DNA of 12,736 nucleotides from Thermodesulfovibrionia bacterium (GCA_947258735.1 CAMYJJ010000060.1:1-12736); one strand, 5' to 3'; shown: positions 1 through 7,357, counted from the stretch's first letter. Notes: generated from the letters alone by a model not told the origin. A program made the numbers and translations.

Positions 1-1083
1 ATAATGAGGAGTAATGTCTTCAAGATGAAAGAGACGCATGTCTGTTCCGTTTGTAACTGCCTGTGAGAGTGCAGTAACCGACGGAATACAGCTCCCGGGA
101 AAGATATACCGCTTTATAAAATCAACCTCATGTTTATGTCTTTCATATTCCTGGTCTTGTATTGTAATGGCCTGAAGGAGCATCATGCCGTCGTCCTTTA
201 ATCTGTTGCTGCAGCATCGGAAGAACGTTTCGTAATAATGATGACCCACTGCCTCGATCATCTCAATAGAAACAAGTTTGTCATACATTCCCTGAAGATC
301 ACGGTAGTCTTTCTTGAGAATTTCGATACGGTCATCCATTCCTTCAGTGTGAATCAGCTGTTGTGCATATTCATATTGCTGATCTGATATAGTTGTTGTG
401 GTAATACGGCATCCATATTTTTTCGCTGCATGCAATGCAAACCCGCCCCATCCTGTGCCAATTTCGAGAACATGATCATCGGGGCCAAGGAGCAGTTTTC
501 TGCAGATACGGTCGTACTTTTCAATCGAGGCGTCACGGAGTGAACTTTCAGGGGACGTAAAGATACCGCAGGAATAGGTCAGGGTATCATCAAGGAAAAG
601 TTTATAGAACTCATTACCGAGGTCATAATGGGCCTCTATGTTCTTCCTGCTCCCCTGTTTCGTATTTTTCCGCAGAAAATGGAGCATCCTCTGAAGCGGC
701 CCTGAGATCCGGGCTGCCCCTCCCTCAAGCCCTGACAGGAGATGCCTGTTCAGTATGATGATTCTGATGAGTTTTGTCAGGTCATCGGTTGTCCAGAAAC
801 CGGCCATATATGCCTTAGCTGCGCCGATGCTGCCGCCAAATGCCATGTCCGTATAAAATCGGTGATCTTGAACAGACAATGTGGCCCTGAGCTCATCGCG
901 GTCATGTTCATTTCCAAAGACAGTCCGGTGTTGTCCTTCATTCAGCACCAGTTGACCTTTAACAAGTTTCTGAAGCCGGGAGAACAGCCCATTCCTTGCA
1001 ATATTGGCAAGCGCTCCGGACATGCCGCCCGGAATTATCTGTATGCCGGGTCTTGGTCTCGCCGGAATGATCGTTTCTTTCAT
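1..1083 (-). CDS. cfa: Cyclopropane-fatty-acyl-phospholipid synthase (3' end outside window)
   Basis: SAM-dependent methyltransferase of the CFA/mycolic acid synthase family, which methylates double bonds of phospholipid acyl chains at the membrane. 361 residues are visible and the frame is open at the left edge; family members are usually about 380-430 residues, so only the C-terminal tail is missing. The SAM-binding loop VLEIGTGWGG is at residues 205-214, followed by the family motifs TISDQQYEYA and SIEMIEAVGHHYYETFF. An N-terminal domain of about 140 residues precedes it, as in bacterial CFA synthases. The ATG shares an ATGA overlap with the TGA of the DUF1365 gene, so translation is probably coupled; AAAGG lies about 4 nt upstream. 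The family call is firm. Whether the product is a cyclopropane, a methyl branch or a furan precursor is not decidable from sequence. Confidence 0.95.
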   Translation of the reverse strand, partial: MKETIIPARPRPGIQIIPGGMSGALANIARNGLFSRLQKLVKGQLVLNEGQHRTVFGNEHDRDELRATLSVQDHRFYTDMAFGGSIGAAKAYMAGFWTTDDLTKLIRIIILNRHLLSGLEGGAARISGPLQRMLHFLRKNTKQGSRKNIEAHYDLGNEFYKLFLDDTLTYSCGIFTSPESSLRDASIEKYDRICRKLLLGPDDHVLEIGTGWGGFALHAAKKYGCRITTTTISDQQYEYAQQLIHTEGMDDRIEILKKDYRDLQGMYDKLVSIEMIEAVGHHYYETFFRCCSNRLKDDGMMLLQAITIQDQEYERHKHEVDFIKRYIFPGSCIPSVTALSQAVTNGTDMRLFHLEDITPHY

Positions 1084-1853
1084 GACACCTTTGCCTTTGA
1101 TGAATCACGTTTTGAGGGGTGGCTATAAAAGTCAGCACCCTTGATTTTCAGACTGAGGGCCTGCCAGTAAATGGCCCCGGTTATCTTCATATTCATAAAG
1201 GGATATTGTATGAGCATACGGGAAAGGTTTGAATCCGAAATTTCCTGACGGTCCATGGAAAGCTCAGCATCAAAAACTTTTTCATCCTCTTTATGGCTTG
1301 TCATGAGGACATGCACTGAATCCCCGGGATCTGTAAATTCCCATGTGTAAACGATGTCCATATCCATGAAGGGAGAGATGTGAAACGCTTTTGAAAAACG
1401 GAATTCCTTCGCTTTTCCAGAACCCTCATTCTGGTCCTGCCCGAGCACATAGCAAAACTGCTCTCCCCAGGGGGTATTATGTATTTCCACGATGATGGTA
1501 TCGACCCGGGTACCGTTATTGTCAAAGCAGTAATAAAAGCTCACGGGATTGAAGTTGTATCCGAAATACCTCAGCTGCGTGAGCATCCTTACCGGACCCT
1601 TCGGCCGTACACCGAGTCTCTCTGCGACCAGTTCCCTGACTGCCCGGTCAAGAGGTACCGCAGGATCTCCAAGATGGTACGCCCTGTTAAAACAGGCTAC
1701 ATTAAAATGGTCTGACGACCAGAGCCGTCTCCCTTTGAACACCTCGTCCATTTCACTAAGGTCAAGGTACAGCATGAAAAGTCTGTAACGGAACGAGTTC
1801 ACAGGCTTCATTCGCCAGTGCCGCACGGTTCCCTCATAAATGCAGCTCTCCAT
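1080..1853 (-). CDS. DUF1365 family protein
   Basis: 257 residues starting MESCIYEGTVRHWR, the usual opening of DUF1365 (COG3496). Later family-like stretches include RYFGYNFNPVSFYYCFD and EIHNTPWGEQFCYVL. The biochemical role is not established; these proteins regularly sit beside CFA synthase and a COG2907 flavoprotein, so a role in acyl-chain modification is inferred. I chose the ATG at 1853 over an in-frame ATG 14 codons upstream for two reasons: AAAGGA lies 7 nt before it, and it begins 1 nt after the TGA of the upstream oxidoreductase gene, whereas the longer start would overlap that gene by about 40 nt. Its own TGA overlaps the cfa ATG. Confidence 0.93.
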   Translation of the reverse strand: MESCIYEGTVRHWRMKPVNSFRYRLFMLYLDLSEMDEVFKGRRLWSSDHFNVACFNRAYHLGDPAVPLDRAVRELVAERLGVRPKGPVRMLTQLRYFGYNFNPVSFYYCFDNNGTRVDTIIVEIHNTPWGEQFCYVLGQDQNEGSGKAKEFRFSKAFHISPFMDMDIVYTWEFTDPGDSVHVLMTSHKEDEKVFDAELSMDRQEISDSNLSRMLIQYPFMNMKITGAIYWQALSLKIKGADFYSHPSKRDSSKAKVS

Positions 1854-1854
1854 C

Positions 1855-3096
1855 TCAGAGTCCTTTCCCGAAATAGGTACATGCAGCCAGTGCACTTTTT
1901 ACGCCGTCCTCATGAAACCCATAGCCCCAGTAGGCCCCGCAGAAGTGGGTGCGGTTTCGACCGCTTATTTCCCCATGCCTCTTCTGTGCTGCTATTGCAT
2001 CTCTGGTAAAAACAGGATGGTGGTAAAGATACCGTCCGATCTCCCTGTCCGCATCAATGTCTTCCTCCCTGTTAAGCGTAACACAGAACTCCTCGGAAGA
2101 CGTGATTGATTGAAGAATATTCATATCATAGGTAAGACAGGCCCGGCCTGAATCCTCTTTTGGTATGAGATAATTCCAGCTTGACCAGATTTCGCGCAGT
2201 CCGGGGAGCAATGATGAGTCAGTGTGTAGGATCGTAAGATTTTCCTGATAAGGAATTGCCTCAAGAATCTCTTTTTCTGCTTGCGAAGCATCGCTTAACA
2301 GGGCAAGGGCCTGATCACTGTGAGTTGCCATTACCAGATGATCAAACTGTTCGGTTTTACCTGAAGCAAGTGTGAGTTCAACACTGTTAGTATTTCGTGT
2401 TATCTTTTTTACTGCGCAGTTCAGACGTACCTTATCAGCGTAGGCTGCTGTTAATTTCTCAACATATCGCTCTGATCCGCCCTTTATCACAAGCCACTTA
2501 AATGGATTTATGATATTCAGGAAACCATGATTCTTAAAGAATCGTATAAATGTTCTTAACGGGAATTCCTTGAATGTCTGAGGATCGGTTGACCAGAGGG
2601 AAGATCCAAGTGGAACAATAAAGTGCTCATAAAACTTTTTGGAATATCCTTCCCTTTTCAGGTATCGACCTATTTCAGTCTCTTCTTTTTCTTCCAGCAC
2701 ACTGTTAAGTTCACGCCTGAGTCTGAATATGTCATAAATCATTCGATAAAAAGAGAGTGAGAGGAGGTTTCTCCTCTGGGCAAAAAAAGCATTCATTGAA
2801 TGGGGGCTGTACTCAAGACCGGTGTGCTCATCCTTCACACTGAAGGTCATCTCTGTTGGTTGAAATTCTACCCCAAGTGTGTCCATCATTTTGCAGAAAT
2901 TGGGATAGGTCTTCCTGTTAAAGACAATGAAGCCTGTGTCCACCGCATAATGCTCGCTGTTGCGCTCCACGTCGATGGTATGTGTATGCCCACCGATATA
3001 GTCATTGGCTTCAAAAACATGGATATCATGTTCATCATGCAGGAGATAAGCTGCTGTCATACCTGAAATACCACTGCCGATAATTGCGATTTTCAT
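1855..3096 (-). CDS. FAD/NAD(P)-dependent oxidoreductase, COG2907 amine-oxidase-like
   Basis: 413 residues, a normal length for the family. The N-terminus has the dinucleotide-binding fingerprint GSGISG at residues 7-12 with the acidic end-of-strand-2 residue E29, then the GGHTHT flavin-contact segment at 35-40. The C-terminal segment GAYWGYGFHEDGVKSA is a hallmark of this subgroup and closes the FAD site. Probably a cytoplasmic or membrane-associated flavoenzyme. Its substrate is unproven, but its constant pairing with DUF1365 and CFA synthase suggests it oxidises or desaturates a methylated acyl chain (inference). The ATG directly follows the TAA of the DUF2177 gene (TAAATG), with only a weak AGGTGG site in that gene's end, so re-initiation or coupling is likely. 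Confidence 0.93.
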   Translation of the reverse strand: MKIAIIGSGISGMTAAYLLHDEHDIHVFEANDYIGGHTHTIDVERNSEHYAVDTGFIVFNRKTYPNFCKMMDTLGVEFQPTEMTFSVKDEHTGLEYSPHSMNAFFAQRRNLLSLSFYRMIYDIFRLRRELNSVLEEKEETEIGRYLKREGYSKKFYEHFIVPLGSSLWSTDPQTFKEFPLRTFIRFFKNHGFLNIINPFKWLVIKGGSERYVEKLTAAYADKVRLNCAVKKITRNTNSVELTLASGKTEQFDHLVMATHSDQALALLSDASQAEKEILEAIPYQENLTILHTDSSLLPGLREIWSSWNYLIPKEDSGRACLTYDMNILQSITSSEEFCVTLNREEDIDADREIGRYLYHHPVFTRDAIAAQKRHGEISGRNRTHFCGAYWGYGFHEDGVKSALAACTYFGKGL

Positions 3097-3510
3097 TTAC
3101 GCAATCCACCTGTCAACAAATGCCGCAACACATGTAATCATTGCATTGATGGTTCCTCCCCATAATATGTCCACAATGGACATCCGGAGGGACCACTTGC
3201 TCACGAGAGAATAATTCGTCATATCATAGACCCCGTACAAAACTATGCCGTAGATGAATCCCCAGAAGAGAGCTGAGAACACCATATTATCCGGGGACAC
3301 CTTCGGCAGGGCAAAAAGGACAATGCCAAGCGGAATAAGGACATAGACAATACCTGCTGCCCAGACCACCGGCGTGAGTGCCCCGTTGGATATTCTCGCA
3401 AGAACTCCGAGTTCATCCTTGTAAAATTTGGACATAATAACCCCGAGCCAGAGAAAATCGATGGCAAGAAATACCGGGAGAACAGCTCCGTAAACTTTTA
3501 ATGTGTGCAT
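3097..3510 (-). CDS. DUF2177 family membrane protein
   Basis: About 137 residues with four predicted hydrophobic helices. The family signature YGVYDMTNYSLVSKW followed by DILWGG lies in the C-terminal half. Function is unknown; the family recurs in CFA/DUF1365/DUF1295 clusters. The gene opens with three consecutive ATGs (3516, 3513, 3510). The strong SD AAAGGAGG at 3518-3525 is only 1 nt from the first ATG, 4 nt from the second and 7 nt from the third, so I place the start at 3510. Automated calls may use 3516, which would overlap the DUF1295 stop as ATGA. The stop abuts the oxidoreductase start. Confidence 0.9.
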   Translation of the reverse strand: MHTLKVYGAVLPVFLAIDFLWLGVIMSKFYKDELGVLARISNGALTPVVWAAGIVYVLIPLGIVLFALPKVSPDNMVFSALFWGFIYGIVLYGVYDMTNYSLVSKWSLRMSIVDILWGGTINAMITCVAAFVDRWIA

Positions 3511-3512
3511 CA

Positions 3513-4289
3513 TCATGCCTCCTTTCGGGTCGGAAGAGGGAAAAAAGCGCTCGTCCGCCGTCTGTACGCCTGAAATTCCGGGTTGTCTTTATATTTTTCT
3601 TCAAGAAGAGGGATTCCCGAGACCTTGAGGATAAGAAAAGTAATGGTGAGAGGGCCCAGGATAGTTGCCCATCCCTGGGGAACAGAAAGAGCAATGATAT
3701 ACATACCCCACCATAAGGTGACTTCACCAAAATAGTTGGGATGCCTCGTATAGCTCCATAGCCCTCTGGTCATGATCTTCCCTTTGTTTGCAGGATCACT
3801 TTTGTACATTAAAAGCTGATAATCCCCCACCGTCTCAAATAAGTATCCTGTAACCCAGATAAACAGCCCAAGCATATCTACCAGACCAACAGGCCCTTGC
3901 CCGAACAAAATAATAAACGTTACAGGCAAAGATATGATAATCATGAGGAGCCCCTGAAAGAGAAAGAGCTGTAAATACGCACGAATCACAGCATGTCTGC
4001 CCCATTCCTCTCTCCACTTTCTGTAACGGCGGTCCTCGGGTTTCCCTCTGTTGCGCATATAAATATGCACGGCAAGGCGAACGCCCCATAATACGACAAG
4101 ACTCATAACAAGCATTCCCCGCTGCGTTATGCTCTCACTGAGAACTACTGCCGTTATCGCGGTCACAATGAAACCGGTGCCCCATGCGACATCAGCAACA
4201 TCATTGCGCCTGCCTGCCTGGGCAATAGCAAACCATCCTGTCATATATAGCATGATCACGATTGTTTCAATAAGAAGCACTTTATACAT
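3513..4289 (-). CDS. DUF1295 (steroid 5-alpha-reductase-like) integral membrane protein
   Basis: 258 residues with about six hydrophobic segments. The conserved C-terminal motif GLWSYTRHPNYFGE (residues 176-189), followed by WWGMYIIAL, is diagnostic for DUF1295 and related membrane reductases and isoprenyl methyltransferases, where it lies at the cofactor/substrate site. A membrane-embedded NAD(P)H-dependent reductase acting on a lipid is the likely role, not demonstrated. It is the first gene of the tight five-gene run. AAAGGA lies about 10 nt upstream of the ATG. No clear sigma-70 promoter was found just upstream; 4290-4381 is AT-rich and then meets the palindromic repeat at 4382-4468. Confidence 0.92.
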   Translation of the reverse strand: MYKVLLIETIVIMLYMTGWFAIAQAGRRNDVADVAWGTGFIVTAITAVVLSESITQRGMLVMSLVVLWGVRLAVHIYMRNRGKPEDRRYRKWREEWGRHAVIRAYLQLFLFQGLLMIIISLPVTFIILFGQGPVGLVDMLGLFIWVTGYLFETVGDYQLLMYKSDPANKGKIMTRGLWSYTRHPNYFGEVTLWWGMYIIALSVPQGWATILGPLTITFLILKVSGIPLLEEKYKDNPEFQAYRRRTSAFFPLPTRKEA

Positions 4290-4381
4290 TATGCCTTATT
4301 CCTTTCACTTCTAAAGCTTCATTCAAAGATACTGAAAAGAGTGCCATGTTTTATTCCGTATAGAGTATCTTGTATATAATT

Positions 4382-4468
4382 TGTCATTCCCGCGTTCCTC
4401 AAGCCGGAATCCAGAAGCATTAATTAGAACGGCTACTGGATTCCCGATAAAAAACTTCGGGAATGACA
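4382..4468. repeat. dRS3-like palindromic repeat
   Basis: An 87-bp imperfect inverted repeat. The outer arms are TGTCATTCCCG (4382-4392) and CGGGAATGACA (4458-4468), exact reverse complements. The inner arms are CCGGAATCCAG (4404-4414) and CTGGATTCCCG (4436-4446). The right half can itself fold through TTCCCGA/TCGGGAA. This ATTCCC...GGGAAT architecture resembles small dispersed repeats of many genomes (Neisseria dRS3 is the named analogue). It lies between the chalcone-isomerase-like gene and the DUF1295 gene and may act as a transcript-end hairpin. A related half copy is at 7358-7390. Confidence 0.75.
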
Positions 4469-4480
4469 GTGTATTCAAAT

Positions 4481-5083
4481 TTATTCACGACGATCTGTAA
4501 CATTTAAACTGAACTCTCTTCCGGCATCTTCGAGCAGATTATGCTTCATTTCATCATCAACAGGGTTATCACCGAGCCAGATACGGAAATATATGGCCGC
4601 AAAATCATATCCTTCAATGAGACCAAGGACGTCGCCATTCAACGCAAGCTCAGTGCCTCTTCCGGGCAGGTATGATAATGAGTAACGTTCACCTTTTTTG
4701 ACATCCCGATACATGTCATGGATTGCATCAAGTTCTGTTTTAATGAGTGAAAGTTCATATTCAGATGCGTTTTTTACCAGAAAGTTCTCTCCGGCCTGAG
4801 CAAACTGTTCAGTTGTCATATTCACCAGATAATGAAACAGCATTTTTTTAGGGACATTGTCAAGTGCTTTTTCGCTGGGTACGTCAGGCGGCAGATATAG
4901 TGCAACTCTGTATACCTTGAAAAAAAGCCACTTCAAAAGACCATCTCCTCTGATCTTCAGAACTTCATTACCTACGGCCTCTGACTCATGAAAAAACATG
5001 TCTTTCATATGCATCCCGGGCAATTCATTAGAGTTCAGGAGCACAAGAACAGGTATCGTAATATAGAAAATAAATTTTTTCAT
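4481..5083 (-). CDS. Chalcone-isomerase-like domain protein, exported
   Basis: 200 residues from the ATG at 5083. A hydrophobic N-terminus (MKKFIFYITIPVLVLL) looks like a signal peptide or anchor. The body matches the bacterial chalcone-isomerase-like fold: the GNEVLKIRGDGLLKWLFFKVYRVALYLP-type segment, split here as an early strand pair and the FKVYRVALYLP strand, then a C-terminal YFRIWLGDNP motif. Bacterial members are not flavonoid enzymes; the fold binds fatty acids in plant FAP proteins, which fits the lipid cluster next door (inference). The frame extends 34 codons upstream to 5185, but a promoter-like pair lies inside that extension and the MKKF start gives the signal peptide, so I use 5083. 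No clear SD precedes it. Confidence 0.82.
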   Translation of the reverse strand: MKKFIFYITIPVLVLLNSNELPGMHMKDMFFHESEAVGNEVLKIRGDGLLKWLFFKVYRVALYLPPDVPSEKALDNVPKKMLFHYLVNMTTEQFAQAGENFLVKNASEYELSLIKTELDAIHDMYRDVKKGERYSLSYLPGRGTELALNGDVLGLIEGYDFAAIYFRIWLGDNPVDDEMKHNLLEDAGREFSLNVTDRRE

Positions 5084-5107
5084 AACAATGTAACGTTTTC
5101 TTAGTAC

Positions 5108-5136
5108 ACTATATAACACACACCTGATCAATGCAA
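5108..5136 (-). promoter_or_regulatory. Possible sigma-70 promoter for the chalcone-isomerase-like gene
   Basis: Reading the minus strand, TTGCAT (5136-5131) and TATAGT (5113-5108) are separated by 17 nt. The -10 matches consensus at 5 of 6 positions, the -35 only at 3 of 6. It ends 24 nt before the preferred ATG. Weak by itself; it is listed because it supports the shorter start. Confidence 0.4.
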
Positions 5137-5287
5137 AACCAGGACAAAAAACAACTATGACATTAATCATACCATTGCGGATCAACTCCGGATATGATAT
5201 AAATTAATTAATAAATATTAATGTGAGGATGGGGAAAGGAGAGGGTAAAACAAGCCTTATAAATAACAGCATAAAATTATTAATCTT

Positions 5288-5294
5288 AAGGAGG
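5288..5294 (+). promoter_or_regulatory. Strong ribosome binding site of the 99-aa gene
   Basis: AAGGAGG followed by 7 nt and ATG. It fixes the start at 5302. A TAAAAT -10-like hexamer lies at 5272-5277 but no convincing -35 accompanies it. Confidence 0.7.
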
Positions 5295-5301
5295 TACGAT
5301 T

Positions 5302-5601
5302 ATGGATGCAAAATATTATTGTGGTACTGTTAATACAGAACTTACTGCTCTGAAAGCACGGGCTTATGACATTATACGTCATCTGGACAAATCACCAAAA
5401 AAAGATGAATTGTCTTCTCAATTAACAGAAATTCATACACTCGTTGATGATTTGTCAGTGACTGTGGATAAACTGAACAGTTCATGTCCTGTTGAATTCA
5501 ATGCTGAAAAAGATGATATCAACAAAAAGAAGGCTGCTCTTCTTGCAAAGATCGACTGGTGGGACCAGGAGCATTTCCCCGGAGGATATGCCGGAGGATA
5601 A
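5302..5601 (+). CDS. Small helical hypothetical protein (99 aa)
   Basis: Not recognised as a named family. A textbook SD AAGGAGG sits about 7 nt before the ATG and a strong terminator follows 25 nt after the stop, so this looks like a monocistronic expressed gene. The protein is charged and mostly helical, with heptad-like leucine spacing over about residues 13-60 and a second lysine-rich helix around 68-86. It ends in an aromatic/glycine tail, WWDQEHFPGGYAGG. There are two cysteines (C7, C62) and no signal peptide or membrane segment, so it is probably a cytoplasmic helical hairpin. It faces away from the lipid cluster and has no obvious partner. Function unknown. Confidence 0.8.
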   Translation: MDAKYYCGTVNTELTALKARAYDIIRHLDKSPKKDELSSQLTEIHTLVDDLSVTVDKLNSSCPVEFNAEKDDINKKKAALLAKIDWWDQEHFPGGYAGG

Positions 5602-5625
5602 AGAGAAGCTGACATTGAAGTGAAC

Positions 5626-5654
5626 AAAGGCGGGTTGAGATAGCCCGCCTTTTT
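5626..5654 (+). terminator. Rho-independent terminator after the 99-aa gene
   Basis: The stem AAAGGCGGG (5626-5634) pairs with CCCGCCTTT (5644-5652) across a 9-nt loop and runs into a T-rich tract (TTTTTCTTGT). It is well placed after the stop codon at 5601. Confidence 0.85.
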
Positions 5655-5655
5655 C

Positions 5656-6051
5656 TTGTCTATTATTTCTGTATATGAAACACAGCGCAATGATCCTTCG
5701 GGCTGTCTGAAGAATTCTGAAACAGCGGGCCAGACCTTTGATATCGGGGGACCGGACATCATGACGTACAAGCCAATGATGCAGCAGTACGCTGAAGCAA
5801 GAGGGCTAGCAAAGAGAGTCATAATTGATCTCCCCTTTATTACCCCGTCACTAAAGGCATATTGGGTTGACCTTGTTACTCCAATTCCATCAGGTATTGC
5901 CCATCCCCTGATTGAAGGGATAAAAAATGAAGTCATCTGCAAAGACAACCGGATTGACGAATTTGTTCCAATTCAGAAGACTCCGTATACAGAAGCAGTC
6001 AAAAATGCATTTTCAGAAGAAACAGGTTCCCCGGGCGTGACTGGCTTTTAA
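5656..6051 (+). pseudogene. C-terminal fragment of an SDR/NmrA-like NAD(P)-binding protein
   Basis: The open frame has no ATG at its head and only a TTG at 5656, immediately after a terminator. Recognisable homology starts near 5701 with GCLKNSETAGQTFDIGGPD and continues through YKPMMQQYAEARGL, AYWVDLVTPIPSGIAHPLI and the TPYTEAV end. This is the C-terminal region of NAD(P)H-binding SDR-a/NmrA-type proteins (YbjT-like). The N-terminal Rossmann domain with GxxGxxG, normally about 170-180 residues, is absent; just upstream lies the intact 99-aa gene. I read it as a 5'-truncated remnant. The SRPBCC-like remnant follows directly in another frame. These two protein types are often linked, so they may once have formed an operon or fusion. 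Confidence 0.75.
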
Positions 6052-6483
6052 TGTTTTCGAAGAGTCTGTTCTAATAAATGCTCCTCTGAATAAGGGTTGG
6101 GACATCATCACGGACCTTACATGCTGGAAATACTGGAATACTGTTCTCAACAATGTCTCGTCGGAAAATAATCAGTTGCAAGAAGGGGTGGATTTCCAGT
6201 TCTGTATTCGTCCATTTAATACCCCATTGAATATCAAGCCACATGATCAGGAAATGGCAATCGAAAATCGTAACATTTGCGCAAAAAGAAAACATGGTTA
6301 TCATGCACAGCATGAATGTACGTTTCAGGATAAAAACGGTAATACCATGTTGAACAGCAGAGAGTTTCTTCAGGAATTTCTATGTCATTCATAAAGCATA
6401 TATTCCGGAAGAGAAATTTAAAAGAGTTTTCTTCACGTCTGCTTCAGGTGATAAAGGAGACCGCAGAAAAAAATAAAATCTGA
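6041..6483 (+). pseudogene. Frameshifted SRPBCC (polyketide-cyclase-like) gene remnant
   Basis: In the frame opening after a TGA at 6038, 6041-6394 encodes VFEESVLINAPL, WDIITDLTCWKYWNTVL, LQEGVDFQFCIRPF and HECTFQDKNGNT. This is the strand-helix-strand pattern and W(x)nW signature of the SRPBCC/START-like lipid-binding fold. No ATG or strong SD is present at its head, and the frame stops at 6394. The expected C-terminal helix continues in a different frame (6382-6483: IKHIFRKRNLKEFSSRLLQ ... to TGA at 6481), so about one frameshift near 6380 breaks the gene. With the truncated SDR fragment just upstream, it marks a decayed locus. SRPBCC proteins bind hydrophobic ligands; the original substrate is unknown. 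Confidence 0.7.
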
Positions 6484-6494
6484 CGTACGGATAA

Positions 6495-6713
6495 TTATTT
6501 ATTATCAGTAATTCTTAACTTAAGAGGATATATTGATAATTTAGAGAAATCAACGATCTTGCGACCTCTCCCATTTTGAAGACTAGTTGGTACAAGAGAG
6601 AATCTGTGTGATGGCTGCAATTTGCCAATTCCAGAAAAATCATTTCTAATACTCCAACGATCAATAGCATTTTCTTTAACTAAATATTGAAAATATACAT
6701 TTAAAATCCACAC
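6495..6713 (-). pseudogene. AT-rich open frame, possible remnant
   Basis: 72 codons from a GTG at 6713; the open frame extends 16 codons further upstream with no ATG. The composition is more AT-rich than the flanking genes. The product has an aromatic, hydrophobic N-terminal part (VWILNVYFQYLV) followed by a basic region. No family recognised and no SD seen. It may be the tail of a decayed gene or chance; listed because it is the only coding-like signal between the SRPBCC remnant and repeat copy A. Confidence 0.25.
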
Positions 6714-6902
6714 AGGAAAGATAGAAAAAAGAAGTACAGCTTTTAGTCTAACAGTAGCTAATCAATTCAATTCACTATCTAGTGTCTAGGGTCGGATCTT
6801 TTATCGTGATCGGACACATAAAATTATAAATTACGAGTTATTAACGACAAGAAACGAATTAGTTATAATAAAGCGAAAATAAATAATTTGATTAAAATGG
6901 GG

Positions 6903-6922
6903 CCTGCCAGCCGGTAGGCAGG
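6903..6922. repeat. GC-rich palindrome inside the left end of copy A
   Basis: CCTGCCAGCCGGTAGGCAGG is an imperfect palindrome placed directly after the terminal ATTAAAATGGGG. Copy B has TTCC directly after the same GGGG, so this looks like a 20-bp insertion into the terminal repeat. Confidence 0.7.
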
Positions 6923-7106
6923 TTCCGCCCCCATACGATAGGTTATTTAAACTACCTGTAGTCGTTTTAAATGCAAGGAAGGTTCTTTTTATATTCGCTC
7001 ATTGACACTCGCTCAACATTTTCTTGCTTGTCTAAGAAACGAACCAAAGAAGGACACCCCGCATGATTGCTTAATATCCGTGCTATTCCGGTCTGGCCGC
7101 TAAATT

Positions 7107-7132
7107 AAAAAAAGGGCACGGGCACCGTGCCC
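7107..7132 (-). terminator. Terminator-like hairpin within copy A
   Basis: On the minus strand GGGCACGG-TGC-CCGTGCCC is followed by TTTTTTT, a compact GC-rich stem with a U-tract. It could stop minus-strand transcripts leaving the sulfur operon, since it lies downstream of the universal stress protein gene. The same structure is conserved in copy B at 12409-12434. Confidence 0.6.
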
Positions 7133-7307
7133 CTACATTTTACTGTGTCCAAACCTGCATATTCCGGAAGCTCGGTACGAGTCCACTGTGACAATCAAAA
7201 GGGGGGATAAAAGACAAAGATTAAAATAAGTACAACAACCGTCTGCGATTCTCCTTTAAAAGGAGAGAGCAGCATTTCCCCCTCTAGCGATTTTATGTGA
7301 AGATGGA

Positions 7308-7323
7308 CCTGCCTGCCGGCAGG
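7308..7323. repeat. GC-rich palindrome inside the right end of copy A
   Basis: CCTGCCTGCCGGCAGG, immediately before the terminal CCCC. It mirrors the 6903-6922 palindrome at the equivalent position of the opposite terminus, sharing the CCTGCC...GGCAGG arms. Confidence 0.7.
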
Positions 7324-7357
7324 CCCCATTTAAAATATCAACACCCTTATTAAAACA

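Larger units (their letters stand above)
6891..7336 (+). repeat. Non-coding mosaic repeat, copy A
   Basis: This 446-bp element begins ATTAAAATGGGG and ends CCCCATTTAAAAT, an imperfect terminal inversion. Its central 274 bp (7027-7300) match the reverse complement of 12240-12513, roughly 90% by eye and nearly exact over the first 110 bases. It contains several dyads: GGGCACGG-GCA-CCGTGCCC preceded by seven A (7107-7132), CTCCTTTAAAAGGAG, and a GC-rich palindrome next to each terminus (6903-6922 and 7308-7323). No meaningful ORF is present. Compared with copy B it carries about 70 extra bases left of the core and lacks most of the right arm. No clear target-site duplication was found. Confidence 0.85.

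Noticed and set aside
742..1128. Plus-strand open frame opposite cfa
   Set aside because: Antisense to a clear CFA synthase frame; no SD and no recognisable protein.
1840..2109. Plus-strand open frames opposite the oxidoreductase and DUF1365 genes
   Set aside because: Shadows of minus-strand coding sequence with no initiation signals.
4330..4360. TGGCAC on the minus strand upstream of DUF1295 as a sigma-54 -24 element
   Set aside because: The -12 position reads TTTTCAG rather than TTGC, so the GG-N10-GC rule fails.
5084..5185. 34-codon upstream extension of the chalcone-isomerase-like gene
   Set aside because: It would place a promoter-like pair inside the coding region and bury the signal peptide behind a second hydrophobic stretch; the shorter start is preferred.
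5120..5185. TGATCC/TGATCA motifs resembling RpoE-ChrR (ECF11) -35 elements upstream of the lipid cluster
   Set aside because: Such clusters are ECF-controlled in some proteobacteria, but no matching -10 element at suitable spacing was found.
6891..7336. CRISPR array or tandem repeat in the hairpin-rich mosaic region
   Set aside because: The dyads differ from one another and are not regularly spaced; no repeat-spacer pattern.
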